This document shows, in pieces, positions 28,690 through 39,396 of a stretch of 64,000 nucleotides of DNA. The stretch spans positions 21,715,896 through 21,779,895 of the forward strand of contig NC_067206.1 of assembly GCF_026262505.1 (NCBI RefSeq), in the 5' to 3' direction. Positions within the stretch are counted from its first letter, which is position 1. The number at the start of each line of letters is the position of its first letter. Made by a program: the position numbers and the translations under genes. This DNA comes from Trichomonas vaginalis G3. Lineage: Eukaryota; Parabasalia; Trichomonadida; Trichomonadidae. The notes beneath the pieces were generated by a model, which saw only the letters and a program-made list of their open reading frames with translations, had not been told where the DNA came from and searched no databases.

Positions 28690-29546
28690 ATGACAGCAAC
28701 AAACAACAACAGCAACTATATCGTTTCTGATGAAAAAGTTATTGATTCATTAGCTGAGGAATTAGTTGTGGCAGAAACTAAAACCCTCAACGAAAGAATT
28801 GGTGAAAACAGGATTGATTTACATAACTACCTCAAACATGATGGAGGAAGAGGAAGGAAAACTGGTATGGCTTTATTAGTAAATAAAATTTCAAATTTAA
28901 CGATTATAGATGTTGATATCAATAAATCATACAATGATGAACTTAAAGAAACAGTTAAAAAGACATTTTATCAAAACTTTCGGATAAAGATGTTATCGTT
29001 AAAACCGCTTCAGGAGGTCTTCACATTTATTGCAACACTAATTTCTTCTATGCAGTTTCGAACAGAATGATTAAATGTTATTCCTGCAATGATTATGATA
29101 TTGATATCATGACTTCTATGGATGATTCAAAGCGTTCTTTAGTGGTTATGGCTGATTCAAGAGTTCGCAAGAATGCAACAGAACCAATCAAAACATACTC
29201 ATTCATTCGTGGAAGTTATGATTCAACATTAACTAGAACAGTGAATGATATATTAAATGATTTGAATATTAAGGTAAGAGTTGAACAGAAGAATGAAGAA
29301 ATAAAGACTATCATGAATGAAAACAAAGATGTAAACATTGACGATAAACTAGCTCAGAGCATAGTTGATGGCATCTGTGATTTTGAAGTACATAATGACG
29401 GTGGAAACATGAATTTAGAAAAAGAAATAACATTATTCACACTGTTTCAAGCTATTAATTCGTTACCGGATCATTTAATTAATGAAGCATACGATAACGT
29501 TTATAACTTCTGCAGTTTAACAGAAAATGCAAAAAGTAATTTTTGA
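28690..29546 (+). pseudogene. Archaeo-eukaryotic-type primase domain (fossil), cassette D
   Basis: The region starts MTATNNNSNYIVSDEKVIDSLAEEL. RGRKTGMALLVNKISNLTIIDVDINKS carries a DxD-like pair after a beta strand, as in primase/bifunctional prim-pol domains joined to D5 helicases in large DNA viruses. Helical stretches follow (MTSMDDSKRSLVVMADSRV, KEITLFTLFQAINSLPDHL). It stands directly before the helicase region in the same direction. The primase call rests on this motif and the typical primase-helicase order. Broken. Confidence 0.5.
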
Positions 29547-29692
29547 AAAAGCACGTAGTAGATATGCACATTTAATGACTTCTCCATTTGTTTTAGTGAA
29601 GATTCTAAAACTATATCAAAAGAATATTATTGAATATGTTTTACCTTTATTACGTAAGCCAAAAATAATTTGATATCAAACTTGATGACTTT

Positions 29693-31006
29693 TTGATAAC
29701 AGATATTAGACGCAAGGCTGAAAATCATCAGTATAAAAACAGTTCTGAAGTAATTGAGGATTTATCACGTGTAATCCGTTTTGTAGATTGTGGAAATAAA
29801 TATTTCATTCAGAAAGATTATAATATCCACGACAAAATGAATCAAATATCATTTGTTCTTCAGTCAAACATGAAAGAGTCACTCAAAATGATTAAATTAT
29901 TTAAAGAAGAAGGTAAAACCATAACAGCATGGGATGTACTACTAAATCAATTGTCTTCATTAACCGTTAAGGGTGTTTGCTTTAAATCTGATTCCCCAGA
30001 TGTTTTCTCAACGTTTCAAGGTTATAAATACAACGTTCTCGAAAAACCAGATTACTCAAAAATTGAGATGTTTATGAATTTCATTAAAGAAGCCATTTGT
30101 GATAATAACGATGAAGTGTATAAATACCTTCTCGGCTGGATTGCATCAATGATTCAACATCCTGGAATCAAGAATGAAACAGCAATTATTTTGAAAGGAC
30201 TTCAGGGAACAGGTAAAAACAGATTTACAGACATTATTTCTGAACTCCTCGCTGGTTATTCATGTAAAAACATTACCGAAATAAGTGAGCTAACGGGTAA
30301 TTTCAACTCAGTTGTTGAAAATAAAATGTTTCTTGTACTTAATGAACTCAAGAATGTGGGTGAAGACAGACTCGCAAACTTCAACGCTTTGAAATCAATT
30401 ATTACGGATAATGAGATTAGAATTAATGAAAAGAATCAACCCAGAAGAACAGCTCAGAACGTTGCAAACTTCATTTTCGTAACTAATAACGTTTACCCTG
30501 TCAAAATTGAAGTTGGAGACAGAAGATACGTAGTTTTAAGAGTTAATGGTAAATTCAAGGGTCAATTTGATTACTTCAAGAATTTAATGGATTCATGCAC
30601 AAAGGAATTTTATGATAATTTACTGACGTATTTTATGCAATATGACCTTTCATCATTTAATGTACGAATCATTCCGATGACTGAAGCCAAACAAGATTTA
30701 ATAGAATTATCATCAAATCCTTTAGATGTATGGATAAATACACATTATGATGAATTGTGTGCAGGTATGACGTGTGAAAATGCTCTATTCTGCAAACCAT
30801 CAGACATGAAAGACAAAAACTTTCAAATGAGTATTAAGGATAAATGTGATAGGAAACATAGAAGAATAGACGGTAAACAAACATGGTATTATGTTTTGAA
30901 AGAAGAAATGAAAGGATTATATAAACAGGTTGAACCAAACGATAATGAGGAATCATTTACTGATGATGAAATACCTGTAAATGAGCCGCTAAGCGGCGAG
31001 ACCTGA
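29693..31006 (+). pseudogene. D5-type SF3 helicase of cassette D (fossil)
   Basis: The open stretch covers 437 codons. Motifs in order: Walker A LKGLQGTGKNRFTD, Walker B KMFLVLNELKN, C motif NFIFVTNNVYPVK, then GDRRYVVLRVN. The preceding D5_N-like domain (TAWDVLLNQLSSLTVKGVCF, STFQGYKYN) matches the corresponding part of the element A helicase, so both descend from one family, but this one follows a primase domain. The C-terminal part (DMKDKNFQMSIKDKCDRKHRRIDGKQTWYYVL) is a winged-helix-like end. It would act as a replicative hexamer at an origin. The whole primase-helicase region is broken. Confidence 0.8.
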
Positions 31007-31049
31007 AGGTCTAGCTTTATAAAGTATGATTGGAATTTATTTTTGCATT

Positions 31050-31580
31050 AATCCTGTGTTGTTGTCAAAATGTCATGTTGTCTCATTTTTTCAGAGAAGT
31101 TAAATGACCTGGTAGCACATGGTAACATGGTAGCACCTTTAGTTCTTTAAAAATAATTCATAACTACCTTCCTCCTGAACTGTTGTCAAAATGTCATGTT
31201 TCAAACATGGTAACATGGTAGCACCTTTAGTTCTTTAAAATAATTCATAACTACCTTCCTCCTGTGTTGTTGTCAAAATGTCATGTTGTCTCATTTTTTC
31301 AGAGAAGTTAAATGACCTGGTAGCACATGGTAACATGGTAGCACCTTTAGTTCTTTAAAAATAATTCATAACTACCTTCCTCCTGAACTGTTGTCAAAAT
31401 GTCATGTTGTCAACATGGTAACATGGTAGCACCTTTAGTTCTTTAAAAATAATTCATAACTACCTTCCTCCTGTGTTGTTGTCAAAATGTCATGTTGTCT
31501 CATTTTTTCAGAGAAGTTAAATGACCTGGTAGCACATGGTAACATGGTAGCACCTTTAGTTCTTCAATAATTAATTATTT
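31050..31580. repeat. Right repeat array of cassette D, inverted, alternating long and short units
   Basis: Complementary copies of the 121-bp unit run to the right end: three full units alternate with two short ones that lack the TCAGAGAAGTTAAATGACC part (long from about 31050, 31262 and 31473; short from about 31173 and 31384). The array faces the left one. The last copy ends in the terminal inverted repeat. Confidence 0.9.
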
Positions 31581-31639
31581 TTGAATAACTGGGAAATAAA
31601 TTTACGTCAAATATGCAATTTTATAAATCTTATGTCGAC

Positions 31640-31714
31640 AGGCTACGTAGCACAGTGGTCTAAGGTGGTGTTATGGAGGGGTCAGGGTCTGTGGTTCGAA
31701 CCGCGACAGCGCCG
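31640..31714 (+). ncRNA. tRNA-like sequence with A and B boxes (SINE head or tRNA relic)
   Basis: TAGCACAGTGGTCTAAGG resembles a tRNA A box (TRGCNNAGYNGG) and GGTTCGAACCGC a B box (GGTTCGAANCC), about 46 bp apart, followed by a T-rich tract (TATTTTCTTATTTTC) that could end Pol III transcription. Acceptor and anticodon stems do not pair well, so it is not a working tRNA. It lies in element B just right of cassette D. Confidence 0.4.
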
Positions 31715-31968
31715 TATTTTCTTATTTTCTTTGTTTGTCTTGTTTTTGTCGTGAATAAAAAGTGTCATAAAAGTGCTCTATCTTCCACGGGAATAAATAA
31801 AAAATTTACTTTATTTCTTCTTTATTTCTTCTTTATTTCTTTGTTCCCGTGGAAGAAGGGTTTGCTGTTTTTTCTCAGCCGAAATCAATGATTTTTTATT
31901 TTTGGAATCCTTAGCGAATGAGGAATCTTTTCTCTCGTGGAAGCTTTGACCAAAAATAAATGGTTCAT
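31715..31968. other. Spacer with a 12-bp inverted repeat
   Basis: CTTCCACGGGAA at 31782-31793 is repeated inverted at 31844-31855, enclosing a run of TTTATTTCTTC repeats, and a partial third copy (CTCGTGGAAG) is at 31934-31943. It could be a miniature element or hairpin. No gene is evident. Confidence 0.5.
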
Positions 31969-32628
31969 TTACTCACAATATTTTTGTACAAAACGACCCA
32001 AAACTTTTAACTTCTTTTCTGGCAGCTTCAAATGCTATCTTAGCGAGTTCATATTCTCTAAATTCTCTCTTTAAATCTTCTTGTTCCCATTGGTCTAGTT
32101 CGTATGGAGAATTCTATAACCATAATATATCTCACGTTCATGTTCTAATTGTTTTTCGCACATTTTTCCAACTTCTTCTTCAAACAAAGGTTTAGCATTT
32201 TCTACTGTATCTTCGAGTTCTTCTTCATCTAACTTCTCATGAACTTTCTTGTCTATGGAGTCCATAATTTTTCCAACTGCTTGCAATATTTTGGAGAAGC
32301 CCATTGCTATATAGTTTATAAGTCTTGGGTCTACATACATTCCTCTAACCTGTTTGATTTCATCGGGAATTCCTGCATGAATTTTATATAAAAAGCAACC
32401 GCCGGAATTCCGCGGGTTGGTATATTCTTCACAAAATGCCTTAAAATACTCTTCCCAGGACTTATTTTCCAACAACCTTCTAAAGTCTTTCCTAAACTGC
32501 TGACACATCTTTGTTGCATTAATGTAACCATCCTTGTCTCTACGTAAGACTTCAATACCATTATAAGTGCCTTTTGTGAATGTTTCACCATTAGATTTGT
32601 TCGTGAATGTTTTTGCTTCGACTGACAT
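31969..32628 (-). pseudogene. KilA-N protein with hybrid in-frame palindrome, element B (fossil)
   Basis: It starts MSVEAKTFTNKSNGETF at 32628 and is nearly identical over its length to the KilA-N genes of A (15461) and C (60132), although the rest of B is very different from A and C. The palindrome in the coding stretch at 32396-32419 is of the hybrid type, left arm CAACCGCCGG and right arm CCGCGGGTTG. The flanking AGATCT-type repeat at 32714-32762 matches the flanks in A. The gene therefore seems to have been copied between element families along with repeats. Broken. Confidence 0.75.
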
Positions 32629-32699
32629 TTCTGTTCTTACATACAAAATAAAAAAATAAATAAAAATAAAACTAATTTTATTTTTTATTTCGGGAAAAT

Positions 32700-32775
32700 T
32701 CATGAAAATTCATGAGGTGAGAAAAGAGGTGAAAAAACAGGTGACATCTCACCTCTTCACCTAAATTATATTCAT
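32700..32775. repeat. AGATCT-family repeat variant beside the KilA-N gene of B
   Basis: GAGGTGAGAAAAGAGGTG, then GACATCTCACC and CACCTAAATTATA: the centre is GACATC rather than AGATCT. It matches the variant in the right inverted repeat of B (41897-41947). Confidence 0.7.
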
Positions 32776-32801
32776 GTCTGATTTACATCCAACGAAAAAG
32801 T

Positions 32802-33882
32802 TTAGAAGAATTTTCTTATTCTTTCTGGCATGTTTTTATCTTTCCAGTACTCCCGCTCTAATGGTCCCAGATGTGTTGGCTTCGACTCTCTCAAGTTCTT
32901 AGATGGTATAACATCTTCAACGCCTCCTTCATATCTTACTTTATAAGTGTCATCGTTTATGTTGTAGTCAAGTATTTCAATAACCACTCCTCGCTTTGCT
33001 TCGTCAATGGTTTCAGCAAGTTTGCCATTACTACTTTCAACTAATTTATGTCGAGGGTAAAATGCTATGGAGTCGTCAGCAGCTTTTATAAGATATCCAT
33101 TACCTTGTAGAGTCTACGATATAATAGTTTCTACTTAACCTTAAACGTTTCTTTGTCAAGGTTTGTCGTCAAGAACTACACGAACTTTTGTACCAGGAAT
33201 GAGGTAAATTGTGTTGAATTTCTGATATTTTGTGTTTGGCTTCGTTTCTTTTGTATATACTTTTCTTCTTGTTGTTGTGTCATTGAATTTGGTGTATGTC
33301 CTGTTGTAGAATGTGTTGAGGAATTGTAAACTTCGATGAAATGTTTCATTGTTTCTTCGGTAAAGTCTCGCTCTTGATTTAAATCTCTGAGCGTTCTTAT
33401 GAAGCGGTTAATGATACCGAGTATGTTATGGTTATGGTCTTCAGTAGTGTAGTGAGTTATGTTATGCTTAATGAGAAAATCTGTGATTTCATTGCTGAGG
33501 TATGCACTGTCTTGGTCTGATGTTAAAGTACTTGGGCTATGTTCTGCTACAAACTTTTGTAAAACTCTTAACACTTCACGAGTTCCTTTATTTTTCATTG
33601 ATATGCATATGCTTTACGAGTGTTAACATTAATGAAGATGAGGAATGGTTTATGACCACATTTTCTGCTTTGAATGAGAGTGTCAAATTGGTATGCGTCA
33701 GGAGTGTTGGAGTAAATTGGTAAAAAGTAGTCGTAAGGGTTTATTTTTGTTTGATGTACAACATTTTTGTCAAAGAACCTTTTCACTTCAGCTCTGTTAG
33801 TAAATCCCCAACTCTTTGCAGCTTCATTGAATTTCTTAAATGACCTCCATGGATGTTGTTCGAATACTTCTTTCAAGCTCAT
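32802..33882 (-). pseudogene. rve-type integrase of element B (fossil)
   Basis: It begins MSLKEVFEQHPWRSFKKFNEAAKSWGF, a helical N-terminal domain. The core shows YQFDTLIQSRKCGHKPFLIFINVNTRKAYAY, LTSDQDSAYLSNEITDFL and HNHNILGIINRFIRTLRDLN, the DDE order with the helix that carries the last acidic position in the family. The end has a chromo/SH3-like part (GVVIEILDYNINDDTYKVRYEGGVEDVIP). It is the enzyme expected to have placed B into A with its 5-bp duplication. Broken. Confidence 0.8.
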
Positions 33883-33901
33883 TTATGTAAAGTTAAAGAT
33901 T

Positions 33902-36343
33902 TTAACCAACTCGTATCCAAGCGTGCATTGTTATATAAGGAGGCATATAATCTTTTCCATTACCTGCTGGGTCTGTAATACCAGCTACAACATGTGTATG
34001 ATTTCCTGCAGTTCCACAGAAAATACCTGTGCTTGAATCTACTGGGTCAGTTGAAATATCATATCTATGCATTCCCTGTCTATCCGAACCCGCTGCAAGA
34101 TTTGTATAACCTCTTTTTGTTATTGAATGTGAATGGTTTCCTTCCACAGATGTTCTTCCACTGAACCTATGCATATGTGAAGGAAGGTTTTCAATACCTA
34201 TTTTCTTTGAACCTCCCATCTTCATTGACTGCGTATTAGTGTAGAATGGAAAACTGTCAACTATTTCATACCATCTACCACCAAATAAAGTGTTTGGATT
34301 TATTGGATTCATAGACGTATAAACAGCTCCTATAGGATATATTAAATCATATATGCTCATAACTCTATAAACATATTCTAAAGAACTTATGTCATTAAAT
34401 ACCATTTGGAATGTATCTCCCGGATGAAATGTTGCATTTGTTCCACTTTTATAATGTAATGTTAGTTCAATAGAATTATCCAAGAAAAATTCAAAAGTAT
34501 CTGGTTGAAGACCTCTAACAAATTCAAATGGAGTTGCTGGTTCACCATTTATAATTTCTGTTGTAAATGTCATTGTATCTGGTTTCGAAAATTTCTTTGT
34601 TAGTTCTGCATCCACATAAGTTTTGTCAGCTTTCTTATCTAACATTGCTGGTAGTTCATATGCTTCAAAGTTTCTGGCATGATCTTCGGTATTCCTGCAA
34701 CTCTTATCTAAATTGTTAAGAGTATCTTTTACGCTTGTACTTGGATTTTCTAATGGTGCACTTGAACCAAGGTCAAAGTTCAATATTATGTCGTCTGCTC
34801 TAACAGTAGTGAAGGATTTATGTGTATGGTTCTTGTCAGCTTTCTTATCATATAAATCTTGAGCAGTGAATTTAATATTATGTTCATCCTTCATGACATA
34901 AACATCTTTACATCTAATGTTTCTCATCGTCGTTATGTCGTCATCCGATGTTAAACCTTGTGGAAAGTTAGGAGGTTTACAATATAATGCATCCACCAGT
35001 TTCTTCAACCGTTCCTTCAATACTTTCTATACCAACAGTTGTGAAGAAATCATGTGTATGGTTCTTATCTGCTTTCTTATCTAACATTGCTGGTAGTTCA
35101 TGTGCTTCAAAGTTTCTGACATGACTTCAATGTTCATACATTTACTATTTAAGGAGTTTAGTGTATCTTTTACGCTTGTACTTGGATTTTCTAATGGTGC
35201 ACTTGAACCAAGGTCAAAGTTCAATATTATGTCGTCTGCTCTAACAGTAGTGAAGGATTCGTTTGTATGGTTCTTGTCAGCTTTACTGTCTAATGTAGCT
35301 TGAAGTTCATTTATATCGGAGATGTTGTGTTTATGAGATTTCAAAACTTTGTTCATTGCTTCGAGTTCAACTTTGTCAGCTTTACTTTTAATAGCATCTT
35401 CAAACGTTATTTTTGCCTTAACTCTCAAAGTAAATCTTGGTTCAACTAATACACCGTTAACAGAGAAAGTAGAGGCATAAATTTCATCGTTATAACTAAA
35501 TGCTTCTGGTGCTTTACCCGTGTCATACTGTACAGTACAGCTTATGTCATAACCTTTAGCACGAATGTATTTATATCTTCTTTCATTAACATCTTCCGTC
35601 TTCACTTCATCACTTCGTGTTAAATATCCATGGTAGTCCGTTATAATCTGTTCGTCTGAAGTTATATAATGAACGTGGTTTTTATCTGCTTTTTCGGCTA
35701 ATTTCTCATTAACATCATTCACTTCTAATTCAACTCTTCCGCCAGAACTCTTATTATCATTAATCTTTTTCATTAATTCGGTAATTACGTCATAAAGACT
35801 ATATTCTGTTTTCGGTTTTGTAAATAATGAGTCAAAATTTCTTTTCATCATTACATCGCTGACATTAATGATATCACCAATTCCTTTTTCATTTATTCTC
35901 TTCATTAATTCTGCAATAATGACGAATATATAATCTGTTAATTTATTCTCTTCATCGAGGGTTATAGAATGTTTTGAAATTGAATCATTAACTCCTCTAA
36001 ATAAATCAATAACTTCAGGATACACGTTTTTAATGTCTCGAATAACCCGACCAGTATCCTCGCCACTATGTGGCTCTGAGCCCGTTGGGCTCTGTTGTTC
36101 ATGTTCTTCGTTCCCGTCGTTACGTGGTTTTATATCTCTAACCATCATCAACGCAGCCATAACCGGAGGGTTTGTTGCTACCTGTTCGAAAATCCGTCCG
36201 TTATGTATGGTATATCTAAATAATTTCTTTGTGTTTGTTAAAACATTTGAAACAAGTCTTTTAAAACCATCTACAAAATTTCCTGTTTCACCTAATGTTC
36301 TTGCAGCATTTACAAGCTCACCCATTCCCGCTTTTGACCCCAA
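33902..36343 (-). pseudogene. Tail-collar fibre protein, shaft and head (fossil)
   Basis: The head (about 33902-34400) carries a phage tail-collar type domain: LIYPIGAVYTSMNPINPNTLFGG, NLPSHMHRFSG, GNHSHSI, GNHTHVV and the end KDYMPPYITMHAWIRV. Upstream lie repeated shaft elements of the form ADKNHTHxSFTTVRADDI and LDKKADKTYVDAEL, typical of trimeric fibres. The same head closes the fibres of A and C. In phages such fibres bind receptors. A similar role on a Maverick particle is inferred. The repeats at about 34720-34850 and 35150-35290 are near-identical. Broken. Confidence 0.7.
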
Positions 36344-36429
36344 AAACGTCCATATTGCATTTATTTCACTCTGTATAGTTGTCCATTCAGCGAAACTAAC
36401 ACCCGCATTCGCTAAGTTGAAAATGAAAT

Positions 36430-37338
36430 TCAGTGGATCGAACTTAATTCCACCTTTTTTTCAATTTCAACGAACTCACTAACATGAGATTTTAAATATT
36501 CTTTTGTTAAAATTGTTTTCCCCGATGTTATGTCATTAACGAAACTATCACCGTCAAAAGTTAACGAATTCAATTTCGTCGTTGATGCTTTTATTTCATA
36601 CACCGCTTTATCGATAGTTTTTGGCTCACCTTCTTTAGAAGCATATGAAACATTAATGAATGAATTATATGTATTCATGAATGAGTTAAAATCAATGATT
36701 TTCATTAATGACGCCTTTAATGATTCATTAACTGTTGAATCCCTTAAAACAATTACTGAACTGTCCTTTATGAAAGGTACACTGCAAACCGTCGAGTTTG
36801 GATCAAATGCTGTAGTTGGTGCAGGAATATTAATGATATAAGTCATTAAATCATTAAGTGACGTAAATAATGTTGTTGTTTTTGATTTAATTTCTTTAGC
36901 ATCTGTTATATATGGTAATTTTATTTCTGTAGTTTCTGAATTAAAGATATTCGCTAAAATGTTTTGTAAACTGTTTTGAACAGCTGTGTAAACCGTTGAA
37001 TCCGGAACTCTTACGATTTCACCGTCCTTAATAAAGGGCATTGTACATGGCGTAGTGCTTGGGTCAAATTTCGGGTTATGATTCAACATATATTCTAATG
37101 CTTCATGAACAGACTTATATACTGTTGTGTCGTTCTTCATGACAACTTCATTTACAATGAAAGGCATTGTACATGGAGTTAAAATAGGGTCAAACTTTTC
37201 ATAGTCCTTCCATGTTATGTATTTCTCAGTATTTCCATCAGAAATAACAATATATTTGTCAGTAAGTGTGAGAGAGTATTGACCAAAATATAAACGTTTA
37301 GCTCTGTCAGCTTCATACGCATATGCAGCTATACTCAT
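36430..37338 (-). CDS. Fibre N-terminal part with three internal repeats (302 codons)
   Basis: It starts MSIAAYAYEADRAKRLYFGQYSL. Three or four copies of a unit of about 50-60 residues with FDPxxTPCTMPFIxDxxVV and DSTVYxSV are visible, which suits the attachment end of a trimeric fibre. It lies directly upstream of the shaft and head region and probably belongs to the same ancestral gene. Codon use (ATT, AAT and GAT high) looks more like cassette D than like A or C. The function is inferred from position. Confidence 0.5.
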   Translation of the reverse strand: MSIAAYAYEADRAKRLYFGQYSLTLTDKYIVISDGNTEKYITWKDYEKFDPILTPCTMPFIVNEVVMKNDTTVYKSVHEALEYMLNHNPKFDPSTTPCTMPFIKDGEIVRVPDSTVYTAVQNSLQNILANIFNSETTEIKLPYITDAKEIKSKTTTLFTSLNDLMTYIINIPAPTTAFDPNSTVCSVPFIKDSSVIVLRDSTVNESLKASLMKIIDFNSFMNTYNSFINVSYASKEGEPKTIDKAVYEIKASTTKLNSLTFDGDSFVNDITSGKTILTKEYLKSHVSEFVEIEKKVELSSIH

Positions 37339-37355
37339 ATTTTAATGAGAATAAA

Positions 37356-38061
37356 ATGTTGTTCTATTTGCAAAGTACAGACCCAAACGAATACGGGACA
37401 GTAAAGCTACAAACAAACTTAGGTCTACAGAATGAAGCCACTTGCATTCAGAATGGTTGACTTCAATACTATCGCTTCATTCGTTATAACAGATGAAACA
37501 GATTTCATGGAGTTTGAAATAGATGGAAAGAAGCACGAAATAAGATTTCACAATAATGTAGAATATAAGATGAAACATTAGCTGGAGTGTTAAAATGCTC
37601 TCATAAATACTACAATAAACAAGGATAACGAAGAAAACTTAATGAATGTTAAACTTATTGCAGGAGTTTTGAAGTTCAGTTATGCGAAGGAGTTTAAGAT
37701 AACACGAATGAGTCATAGAGTTCAATTGCTTCTGGGAGCATACCATATGACATTTCCTTTGAAAAGTATTGACAAAACGATGAGATGAAATCTGTTCCAT
37801 ACGTATGTTATGGCAATTGTTTTATACATTGAGTCAAAAATAGCTAATGTCACAGGTATTTCAGGAGTTAATAGTAAAGGTTCAGTAGAATATAAGTCTT
37901 TCTGTTATGCAGTCAATTCAATGTTCATTCCAAACGTTCCTGTCATAGCAACTCATTTAGGTAAATGGGTTCGCATTAGTCCTCATAATTTGAAAGACAT
38001 GCAATTCAGACTTGTTGACTTTCAAGGCGAGCCTGTAGAACTGAAGGCACCATGCGAATGA
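37356..38061 (+). pseudogene. Penton-like minor capsid protein of element B (fossil)
   Basis: The region starts MLFYLQSTDPNEYGTVKLQTNLG and ends WVRISPHNLKDMQFRLVDFQGEPVEL. Start and end both parallel the element A gene at 7198-8004 (TTKNPESYNSITTNLQ and LVDANFVPVKLLCP). The following two genes are also in an order like that of A. Heavily broken. Confidence 0.5.
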
Positions 38062-38093
38062 CTGTTGAAGTTGACTTTTTAGAAAATATTAAA

Positions 38094-38361
38094 TGCAACA
38101 GCTTACAAGAGAACTCAGAGCTAAAAATATAAAGTATGAATGTTATGTATTAGGTCATGAACTTTGGTATTGCTGTTTGATGAAACAAATGAGTTAGTTA
38201 TGTCAGTCAAGAGAACAGAAAAAGGCGTCAAAGGCGCCGAGCGCAAAGCGCTATATTGTGTTAGTGAAAACTGCACCAAGTCAATAAGATTAGGTTTGCA
38301 TTATGAAGATGAGTTCGATACTGTTGAAGAAGTTTTGGATAGATATTACAAATTGCTTTAA
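38094..38361 (+). pseudogene. Small conserved protein, relative of 6957-7187 (fossil)
   Basis: It reads MQQLTRELRAKNIKYECYV at the start and EDEFDTVEEVLDRYYKLL at the end, like the small alpha/beta protein of element A. A GC-rich mini-hairpin AGCGCAAAGCGCT (about 38238-38250) lies in the coding stretch and encodes ERKAL. Broken. Confidence 0.45.
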
Positions 38362-38968
38362 TTTACTAAAACATATTTCAAACAAAGTTTATATTCTGTT
38401 GGTTTTGTATACTCGTTCGAATATTTATACTTAAACTCAACTCCTGTAGTTCCTGGTATTTCAATGATGCGGATGTTACCTATTTTCATGAATGGTGGCG
38501 TTTGACCACAGCATTCGATTTCAGGGTCGAGATAGTCAATGACACATTGTTTCCCTGTTATTCGTGATATAACATTTTCAAGGTCCTCCTTTGTTAGAAT
38601 TATTTGGTTCTTACTTATAAGATTTGTCAAAAGCTTCTTATCGTCTTTGAGTAAAATTGTTTGGTATAACTGAAGAAGGTAATGGTCTACGTTATCTGAA
38701 GGATTTGTTTGAACATTTGTGTAAGGATTGTCGTTGGCTTCTCTTGAAGAATTTGGTCCAGTGGTGGATACTCTAACTTAACATCTGATGTAGCGTTAGC
38801 GTTTGAAGCTGAGTTTAAATTCACGGATTTCAGTTCTGGTTCTTTTTCTTTCAAACACTCCGAACTATAATTCTTTATGACAATATTGTTTGTCGTTCGT
38901 GAGTCAACATTTGATGTTGGTTCAATTGGAACATTAACGGCACCAGCTAAGATGGATTTGCTTCTCAT
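38358..38968 (-). pseudogene. Conserved Cys-Cys-Gly protein of element B, relative of 6369-6950 (fossil)
   Basis: The N-terminal part (MRSKSILAGAVNVPIEPTSN) is disordered. The C-terminal part has TKEDLENVISRITGKQCVIDYLDPEIECCGQTPPFMKIGNIRI in the same layout as the element A gene (IEPDIACCG). In B the gene is on the minus strand, so the order of the block was changed. Function unknown. Broken. Confidence 0.5.
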
Positions 38969-38997
38969 TCATATAGAATAAAAACCTTTTATATGTA

Positions 38998-39396
38998 TGA
39001 AATGAACAATATACTCGACAAGGGTTTGAATGTAAAGCTAACGAATGAAAATATTGTTGAATTCACTGAGACAGGAGCTGTGTATAAAGATGTAGAAACT
39101 ACTGAACAAAAGAGCTAAGGGAAGAAGCAGGAACATGAACAAAGGGTGGAAGCCTATAAAAATTTATGTCAATGATGGCTCAGGAGGTTCAAACATAAAG
39201 TATGCAGAAAGTTATAGAGTTTATGCTCTCAAAGGTGAAAAGCCTTCATTTAAGAACAGCTATTCTAACGCATATCCTCAAAAAGCTAACGGAATGGGGA
39301 GTGGAATGATATGAATGACAGCAAAAATATTAACAGAAATGGCGACAGAGATGCATGGAATTTGTTTACCATCAGTCAATTGAAGGTTAAACTTTA
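38998..39396 (+). pseudogene. Worn unknown gene between the Cys-Cys-Gly gene and the ATPase
   Basis: Short open stretches start MNNILDKGLNVKLTNENIVEF and include GWKPIKIYVNDGSGGSNIKYAESYRVYAL. Composition is protein-like. It is too broken to classify. Confidence 0.35.

Larger units (their letters stand above)
27175..31589 (+). mobile_element. Cassette D: primase-helicase module flanked by inverted 121-bp repeat arrays (fossil)
   Basis: The cassette is 4.4 kb. Its ends are imperfect inverted repeats (GTTATTCAA...AATTAATTATT, then AAGAACTAAAGGTGCTACC) that lead straight into tandem arrays facing each other. Between them lies one coding region with a primase-like part and a D5/SF3 helicase. Codon choice (GAT, AAT and ATT favoured) differs from A and C. 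I see no clear target duplication. It may be a mobile replicon within B or the replication module of B, which has no polymerase gene. It has a few breaks. Confidence 0.65.
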
